Below, one piece after another: positions 12,601 to 21,600 of a DNA stretch of 64,000 bases. Position 1 is the stretch's first letter. The number at the start of each line of letters is the position of its first letter. Both the position numbers and the translations under genes were made by a program. Under the pieces are notes generated by a model. It saw only the letters and a list, made by a program, of their open reading frames with translations. It was not told the origin of the DNA and made no database searches. The DNA is from Tomocerus qinae (taxonomy: Eukaryota; Arthropoda; Collembola; Entomobryomorpha; Tomoceridae), in the NCBI GenBank assembly GCA_020055645.1, contig CM034549.1, positions 1,612,001-1,676,000 of the forward strand, in the 5' to 3' direction.

Positions 12601-15600
12601 GTACTATGCAAGTGAAGTTAAGAAAAAACGGTAAAGATACTCTTTCAGACGAACTTAAATTAGTCCGTGGATCTCCACAAGGTAGTACGTTAAGTGCCCT
12701 ATTATTCTCTATATACATAAATGATGCTCCAAACATAGCAATATTTAGTAATAGTGTACTTTATGCCGATGACTATGTTTTATATTATTCGTCAAAAAAT
12801 CTAAAGCAAGCCGAGGCATTTGTAAACTTAGACCTGCATGCACTTAACGAATGGGGTAACAAAAACGGATTACAGTTAAATGTGACAAAAACTAAATCAA
12901 TGCTATTCCGCCCAATGAATCTAAAAAAGATGTGCATTAATATGACAGTTAATAATGCTCAATTAGAACAAGTGACACAGATTATATACCTAGGATTAAT
13001 TTTAGACGATACATTAAATTGGTCAGCTCACACAGATAAAGTTGTTAACGAAATGAATAATAGATTTAAAATGATTGTTCGATATAAAAAATTCTTTTCC
13101 AAAGACAAATTATGGATACTTTGTAACTCGTTAATTTTATCAAAACTTGATTATTGTCTTCCTTTATGGGGTAATATATCCCAAACTAAAGTTGATAGAA
13201 TCGACAACTTAATAAGACGAATGTGTGAAAAAATATTATGTAATACTCTGTTAACTAAAAGAAAAATGCACACACATCTTGAGAAAGCAAATATTCTCAC
13301 AATGATTGAAAGAAGGGATATATACTCATTACTATTTGTATACACACATGTCATAACCTATAAATCTATCATACATGAATATATAATAGGAAAAGACTAT
13401 ATCCCAAAACCTGCAGTAGAAAGACCGTCGAGACGACCCAAAGATCTTGTTCTACTGAATGTTTTTACCTCGTTCGCAAGATCATCATTTGCCTACCGAA
13501 GCGCCAAATTGTGGAATTCCTTACCCACAGATATCCAGGAAAGTGATTGTTTAATTACATTTGACAAAAAGATCCGCGAACACACACTAATAAACAGAAT
13601 CTAATGTCCAATAACACATTTCGAACATAACAAGGCTCTTTTTGAAACACTACTATTCAATACTACATTTTACCATAATTATAGAACTGACGTAAATATA
13701 TTAATATGTATTATTATTATGATTATTTTAATTTAACATAGCTAGAGTGACTTGAGGGAGAAGATAACGGAATCTAGGTTAACCATACTTTGTAACTGTT
13801 ACTGACTGGTCACTTGAATAAATTTCTCAATCAATCAATCAATCAATCAACAATGACCTCCATAATTATTTCAAAGTGCAGTGCTATATTCTGTATTCTC
13901 ATTTAAATACGTAAATTGTAAATGTTTCATTGATTTCTTCTAACAACAATTATCCATCATCCATAGTTTCATGTTTTTATCAATAATTTGTAAGGAGTTA
14001 CGTTTCAATAATTGATAATTACAATTAAGGTTAATAAAAAAGCAATTTTTTTGAACATGTACAGAGTGCAGACTGAAAATAACCATTACCCAATTTATGT
14101 TGTTTTTCACATTCCTGCCCCGAAACTGGAAACAGCCTAGCGATCATATCCAAAATGACTTTCGTACAGGGCAGTAAGGCGTGACATAGCTTTCACAGGT
14201 TAAAACCAATTTTAACACACACCGGACGGGCGACAAATCTAACCCTATGGAAACTAAAATAGTACATAAAGGATAGCACCAATACCTATATGTACAGAAG
14301 AAGTGATCTGGTTTTGACAATACAATGGACCTCCCACGTTGATTTGCTCGACTCGAAGTTTGCGCTGAAGTTAAGCCTTTGTATTGCAACATATGACCCA
14401 TTGTCTTTCGAATACAAAGAGAGAACTGTGGCAGCGGAACGATAATACACGACATGTCCTGCCGGACCTATGCAAACGTCCGGTCTGTAAAAATTTCCTG
14501 TAACATATGAGCGTTTCGAACGAAAAAGGAGGAATATAAAATCAATTTACTATTTAGTTTAACCCATAGTTACTAATGTGTCAATTTTGATAATAATGAA
14601 AAGTCAGGGGTAGGATTTACCGATGATAAGTTAGCAATTGCAATGAAAGTAAACCGTCTTTCCTGCAATGCAATTAAAGGGAGCGTGTGTAAAAACAAGC
14701 AAAGAAACTTATATGGTGTCAGATCGGTTTAAGTATTGTGCACTTTTGTCCTTCATCAGTTCAATTCAGAGTCGCTTGAAATTAACTTAAACATTGGGAA
14801 CTAAATTTTCTAAATAAAAAAGTAGTATTACAAATACTAGTGTAATGATTTTGCGAATTTCGGTTGACCTGCTTTATAGTGTGTGTAGCACAGGTTACTG
14901 TTGTTTCAATGACATCCTTTCAATAATGACAATACTTTGCATTATTGAAAGAAACGATGTCAATTTTAAATTTTGGTAATATTTAAGCACCCCATTGAAT
15001 TGGCGGTAGATAATCATATAATATAATACTTTATAGCTAACTAAGCCCCCAGTATTAATGCTGAATTTCAAAATGATTAGGCATATTAACAATGTTCAAT
15101 TTTCGAAATAAGCTAACCATTCATATCGGACTTCCTTGTTTTATGAAATATGCATAGTGTACAGTTTTATTATACAGCGATGGAGTTAAAGATTTTCACG
15201 CTAAAAGAGCGGTTCAGCTTGTTGGTAATAAATAATGAAAGCATAATATTCCCACAATAAAATTGATGTCAATTTTAGCCTAAAATGCAGGCAAAGCACG
15301 TTCAAAAGAGGGAATATAAACTTTTCACTATGTTTATTTGCTTTGAAGTAATTGGTATTTGTGTTAACTACGATATAATTTTGTCCGTATTACATCAATA
15401 ACTTGAAAACTAAATACCTAAGCCAAGATAATTTCTTACATGTTATTGGGACTGGGATCAGGTAAGCTGATAGTCCGAGTAAACAAATTAAAATTTCAAT
15501 TTCTTTCTTATTTTATTTTCATATGCAGCAGTAGGACTACTCCCTATCTCACCCTGCCCTTTGCTTACTACCATTCATTTTGGCACAAAATTGTCGAATT

Positions 15601-18600
15601 TAAAAAAATGAAAAAAAAATCGATTTTAATTTTTTGCATTTGACTACCAACCTACCTGATCACAGTCCCAATAATAGTCACTTAGGTAATTATTACGACT
15701 TCGTCCTTGAGTAAAACCAATCTTGTATTAATTTTTAAAAAACCCATTATATTAAGTGTTGTATTATGAACTGGAACCTCGTCTTAAGTGCTGAGGGCTT
15801 CTCAAGACGTCCAATCGTCGAACCGATACGTAGAAATCGGCGTCTTGACGACTGTAAAAAAATTCATACCCCTAGTGCCCGTCCATCATTTGTCGCAATT
15901 CCATAGTTGAAAAATTTTACCCCTGATATTTCATTTTTATCTTAATTGTAACTATGGATTAAATAATCATAAAATAAAACTTTATATTCCTCCTTTTTCG
16001 TCCGAAACGCTCATATATACAACAATACAACCGTCTATAAATCGGTTGTCATGTATTGTTACCACAGCTCAACGTCTAAGTACAGGGCAAGACAGGATCC
16101 ATTATCGTCATATAAACAGTAAAATTATTGACTTTTGTCGAAGTCAGAGCTGTCCGCCGTAAGGCCTATGCTAAAGTGTAAACAACGTATGTGAGGCTGT
16201 CACAACGTCCTGCCCTGTGAGAAAGTCATTTTGGATATCATCTCTAGGCTGTTTCCATAGGGGTGTGAAAAACAGATCAAATTGGTCAATCTCCATTTAA
16301 GTTTACCAATTTTATCTGTTTTTTACACCCCTATGGAAACAGCCTAGAGATCATATCCAAAATGACTTTCTCACAGGGCAGGACGTTGTGACAGCCTCAC
16401 ATACATTGTTTTCAATTTAACATAGGCCTTACCGGGGACAGCTCTGACTTCGACAAAAGTCAGTAATTTTACTGTTTACATGACGATAATGGATCCTGTC
16501 TTGCCCTGTACTTAGACGTTGAGCTGTGGTAACAATATACTCACCTTGGTCTAACCTGCATTTTAGGATTGAACCAAGGCAAATAAACTGTTTCCTTGCC
16601 TCCCGTTTTCCTCCCTGGCATCAGGTGGGTTCAGTAGAGAAAGTCCCATAAGAAAGTTTGAACTTTTATATGGGACTTTCTTTTGAAATTAGTCCCATTC
16701 CGGTCCCAGACCAAGATGCTGGTAGTCATGGATACCCACCCTTCAGGAGTAAATTGCAAGTCCCATATAAAAGTTCAAACTCTCTTATGGGACCTCCCTC
16801 TACTGAACCCACCTGATGCCAGGGAGGGGGAGGAGGAGGGGGCGGGAATCAGTCTATTTGCCTTGGATTGAACCAACACTTTCCACAACATTCGTGTATC
16901 CCATTCCGTGATCCCCCAAGATCCCATCCTAAAGTATCCAAAATTTCCCTCAGCCAACAACATCCGAAAAGTATGTAGTGGCACCACTTTAATTGGCCCA
17001 TTAATCGCTCACTTTATCTAACATTTCAACAACTGAAAAGTACAGTATAGCAGTAAGTACGTTTACGATTGTACTGCACATACTTTTCGGATGTTTTTGA
17101 CTGAGGGAAGTGTCCAATTCTAAAATGCCTTGAGTTTTGAACTTTGGATGAGACAGTACTGAAGTTCAGGCATAAAACATTTAATTTCACAATAATATTG
17201 CTTTAAGACTGTGTATTCGGGATTTGAATAGGACTAACAGGAGTGCATTAATTTTACTTCCTATTTTGAATTCATTTTCTATTTTACCTTTTAAAGGTTT
17301 TTCCTAACCTAACCTAACCTAATTAGTCTTGGTTTTTTAAATGCAGAGGAGATTATGAGAAAAACGTTGAGCTAGCCCAAATGGTTCAGCAGAAGCTTGA
17401 TGCATACAAGGCAGACGAACCGACAATGGGAGAAGGTCCAGAAAAAGCCCGTTCTCAACTAATAATACTTGACAGGGGATTTGACTGTGTTTCTCCTTTA
17501 CTCCATGAGCTCACATTTCAAGCCATGGCATACGATCTTCTGAATATCGAAAATGACGTATACAAGTGAGTTTAGTAAAAGTATCTCTCGAAAAATAACC
17601 TTCATCTTATAAGTTTAAGTAATATTATTTATATTTAACTTTTTAAATATCGCCTGGGTGCTAGGTTCGTTGCTTTGGTGGGTTCACTAGTTTGATATAA
17701 ATTCATTCAATATATCATACCAAGAAACGCAATAAATGTTTTGAAAGATTTATATTTTAGCGCCCATCCAGCCAGACTTTTTTAGCAAATTCTCTAAGGA
17801 TCTGAAATGTCTGGTTCTACACACAGTAAATCGAACCGTCCTTCATTGATCAAAATACATGTAAATCATTTTTTGCATTTCTATCAAAATCTGACAAGTT
17901 CTATATACTCCGATTTTTACTGCAGTACATGGTTGAAATCAGAAACGCATTAACTTCAAGTTGTGTAAAAAAAAATTACGTTGTACGAGCTATTATATAT
18001 TTTGAATTATATTGTTAATTTTAAGTTGTGTGAAATATTCAATGATTTTCATAAGCCAGGGCAAGGGGTAGTTACAACGCTGAGTAAATATTGGTATTAA
18101 AATCCCTGCAAAGTAACAATTCCTATATTCTGTAGGTACTGTCCCATAGAATAATGTCCCATAGTTAAGTACCTTGAAAGAAGGGAAGGATATCATTCAA
18201 CTGTCCTCTACTGGAAACCAGTTTCATGTAACTATGAATCTGCAATAGTGTCTGACAATAAAGCCTTTACAATACAATACAATACAATACAAACTGCCGA
18301 ACAACGTAAGGCGACAAGTTCGAATGAGTATAGATATTCTAACTAGGCAAGGGTAGTTTGAACTATATTATATCTTTAGTGTGTCGGTTAGGTTAGGATG
18401 TGGATTTCCGCTAACATTAGGAACCTACATTGTTTTTCGATATTCGAAACTGTTTTCATGATGATCAGACTAATTGGACTCTTAAGATTTTCAGTTTCTA
18501 ATAATATTTTGTACAAATTTTAAGTTTACAATTTTCAAAAGTCGGAAATGTGAAATTTTCAATAAGGAAACAACGAAGAAAGGTTCGATGTATCTTTTTC

Positions 18601-21600
18601 AAATTTACTATATGTCCAGTCATCTCAGATCCTTAGGGAATTTGCTTTAAAAAGGTAACCTTAAATATGATAGTGTAAGTAACTAGCTGCAACTAGTAAC
18701 TAGGATTACGCTCACATTAAAAAGTAAATAGTATGATAAATAATAGTTGTTATTGTTAATAGATACGAAGGTCAATCTGGAGGTCAAGAAAAAGAGGTTC
18801 TTTTGGATGAAAACGATGAACTTTGGGCTGACCTCAGACATCAACACATTGCAGTAGTTTCTCAGTAAGTACTTAGGGTTTAGATTTATTGATCAAACGC
18901 AGCGAATCAATTATATTGTAGCTTATTTGTCTTGTAATAATCTTGCTAATTACACCTGTTACTATTACTATCTATCACTCTGTAACGTTTTGTAATTATA
19001 TTCTGATAGGAATGTGACGAAGAATTTGAAAAAATTCATTGATTCAAAAAGGATGCCAAGTGACAAAACTTCCATGAAAGATTTGGGACAGATGATTAAA
19101 AAGATGCCACAATATCAAAAAGAGTTAAGCAAATATGCAACTCATTTACATTTGGCAGAAGACTGCATGAAAGCATACCAGAATCGTGTTGATATGTTAT
19201 GCAGAGTTGAACAGGTATAGTTTTATGGAATATACTTTAATCTAATACAGAATTTTAAAATAGCAGTAATTTGCAGAATCCGAAACGCAATGTCCTGTCA
19301 CTGTCAAGCCATCATAAGCACCCATGAGAGAAATCTTAACGTGAAAGGAATACGGCCGAAAATTTGTACAGGAGGTTACAATCCTTCCTGTACAAATTTT
19401 TGGTCGTATACATATACATCCACACGTTAAGAATTCTCTTATGGAGATTGCGTTAACGTGAATTCCAATACTAACCTTTTGTTCTTGTAATATTAGGCTA
19501 ATATTTTTTAATAGCTTTTATAGCTATTTTGTATTATATTGTGGCTTTTCAGGACTTAGCTATGGGTACCAATGCTGAAGGCGAGAAAATCAAGGACCAT
19601 ATGCGCAATATTGTGCCCATCTTATTGGACAACAATTCTGCTGGAATTTCAAGTTATGAAAAGTTAAGGATAATATTGCTTTACATTTTGTCTAAAAATG
19701 GCATTTCAGAGGAAAATCTGAATAAATTGATCCAGCATGCCAACATTGACGCTGATCTAAGATGTATTATCACCAACTTGGCTCATTTGGGAGTTAACGT
19801 CGTTGTTGATGGGGTATGCTTTTTTCATATTAGTTATCTATTAAACATAAAAATCCATTTTATTACTTTTATTTTAAAAATTAATGAACAGAGCAATAGA
19901 AAGAAAACTTACTCAGTCCCACGGAAAGAAAGAATCACTGAACAAACTTATCAAATGTCACGCTGGACTCCAGTTGTTAAAGATATAGTAGAAGACGCCA
20001 TTGAAGATAAGTTGGATCAAAAGCATTTTCCATTTTGGGCAGGACGAGCAGCGTCTTCTGGTTACCGTGCCCCAACTAGGTAATATATCCAATTACTAAA
20101 CATTTCTTGAACAGGTTGAATATGTTAATATATTGTTTGCACTATTCAATTTTTTCAGTGCTCGATATGGGCAGTGGCATCGTGAAAAAGGACAACAAAA
20201 TATCAAAAACGTTCCTCGGATCATTGTCTTCATGGTGGGTGGCGTGACGTTCTCTGAAATGAGGACTGCTTATGAAGTAACAAACGCTCAGAGAAATTGG
20301 GAGGTTATTATTGGTATGAAAAATCATTTTTACAGCTTATTTATAGTGTAGTAGTAGTATATTTTCACTAGTCAGGGGTCGGAGTCGGAATTTAGCACCT
20401 CACTCCATTATCCCCTCAACAACAACTTAGGCCCATATTTTTAATGACTCGACTCTCACTCTCACGCACTTTTTACGCACTTTTTCGAGAGTGAAAGGTA
20501 CCTCAATACATACCTCAAGATGCCTCGAATTTGTCACTCTATAGTAACGCAATCCGCAATTGTTTAATATCAACTCCATTACAAGGTGAAGACATAGAGG
20601 GGGTTTCCCGGATTTTTGCACCCAATCCGTATTTACTTTCTACCACAGAGAGGTAGGCACCCAAACCAAATAACCATGGTTACTTTCGGCTTGGGTGTTT
20701 ACTTCTCTGTGGCAGTATAGGTAGAATTCAAATTGGGTGCAAACTCGGGGAATATCCCTCTATGTCTTCACCTTGTAATGGAGGCATCTTGACATACCTT
20801 ATACTCTCAAGGAGTGGAGATTAGAGTAGGAGTGTTTATTAAAAATAGTTCTCTGTTTCCATAGGGGTGTAAAAAACAAATTAAATTGGTAAACTTACTG
20901 ATAGTTTCAGTAGTCCGTGAAACCGCTATTTGGGAGTTGCACCTGGATACGCATTCTGATTGGTCGAAATTTTTTGAATCCAGCGATCTGATTGGTTATT
21001 GCAGTAATGAATATTCTATAGATTCCCCAGATGGGGGAATTTTAACAACATGTTTCAATTACTACAAAATACAATACAAGTCCATGAATATTATACACAA
21101 TGTACACAAAGTTTAAACGTTGCAATATATAACAACGAAGTCGAATCATTATGAATCATTTACCCATAGTAATATAAACATTCGTTTTGCAAAACACCAG
21201 CTATAAACAGAAGTACAAATCGATGTTATATTATGAACATTAATTTAAAATCTTGTTGTTAAAATGCGAATTCAATATAATTTTACTATTTGGTGACGAA
21301 AGATCACATATATTTACTAAATTGATAACATAGCAATCCCAATAACATCAGACAGAACTCTGTAGAACTCTTCGGCTGAATTTAAACAGCGGTACTTCGT
21401 TCCCGCTAATCCCCGATACCTCCCAACGGCAACGGCGGCAACGAAGTACTGCTGCCTAATTTCAGCCGAACTCTTCCTGATGTTGTTGTAAGTTGTTATT
21501 GCTATTTTGCTATTATCAGTTTAGTAAATGTATGTGATCAGTTGTAACCAAATGAAGAAATGTATTATTGAATTCGCAGTTCAACATCAACGTTTTTTAG

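Larger units (their letters stand above)
8371..13850 (+). mobile_element. CR1/L2-like non-LTR retrotransposon (LINE), apparently full length, with nested insertion
   Basis: The insertion point is given by the mirror arm: the empty site GCAACAATGACC is split with GCAA ending at 8370 and CAATGACC starting at 13851, so the target duplication is at most CAA. The 5' end carries a 22-base tandem duplication (8376-8397 and 8398-8419) just before the ORF ATG at 8426. The 3' end has AATAAA at 13817-13822 and six TCAA units (13827-13850). Microsatellite tails and short or absent duplications suit the CR1/L2 group. Own length without the nested insert is about 4.07 kb. The coding region is disabled by a small frameshift near 9870 and by the insert at 10038-11444. 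Confidence 0.95.
4942..16052. mobile_element. Composite nest: ~2-kb palindromic element split by three insertions
   Basis: Left-arm pieces 4942-5028 and 7149-7914 are the inverted complement of right-arm pieces 8139-8370, 13851-14508 and 16017-16052, around a 224-base centre (7915-8138). The ends read ATGACAACCG and CGGTTGTCAT. The right arm also has a ~60-base insertion near 14330-14390 absent from the left. The arms are interrupted by a transposon derivative (5031-7146), a LINE (8371-13850) and a terminal-repeat element (14509-16012). The element encodes no transposase; the matching ~80-codon frames at 7144-7389 (+) and 14144-14455 (-) are the same arm sequence read twice. Confidence 0.85.

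Noticed and set aside
8426-13604. LINE polyprotein considered as a host gene with PHD fingers
   Set aside because: The APE endonuclease, RT, microsatellite tail and clean insertion into a palindrome arm show it is a retrotransposon.
13827-13850. (TCAA)6 as an independent microsatellite
   Set aside because: It sits exactly at the LINE 3' junction, so it is the element's tail.
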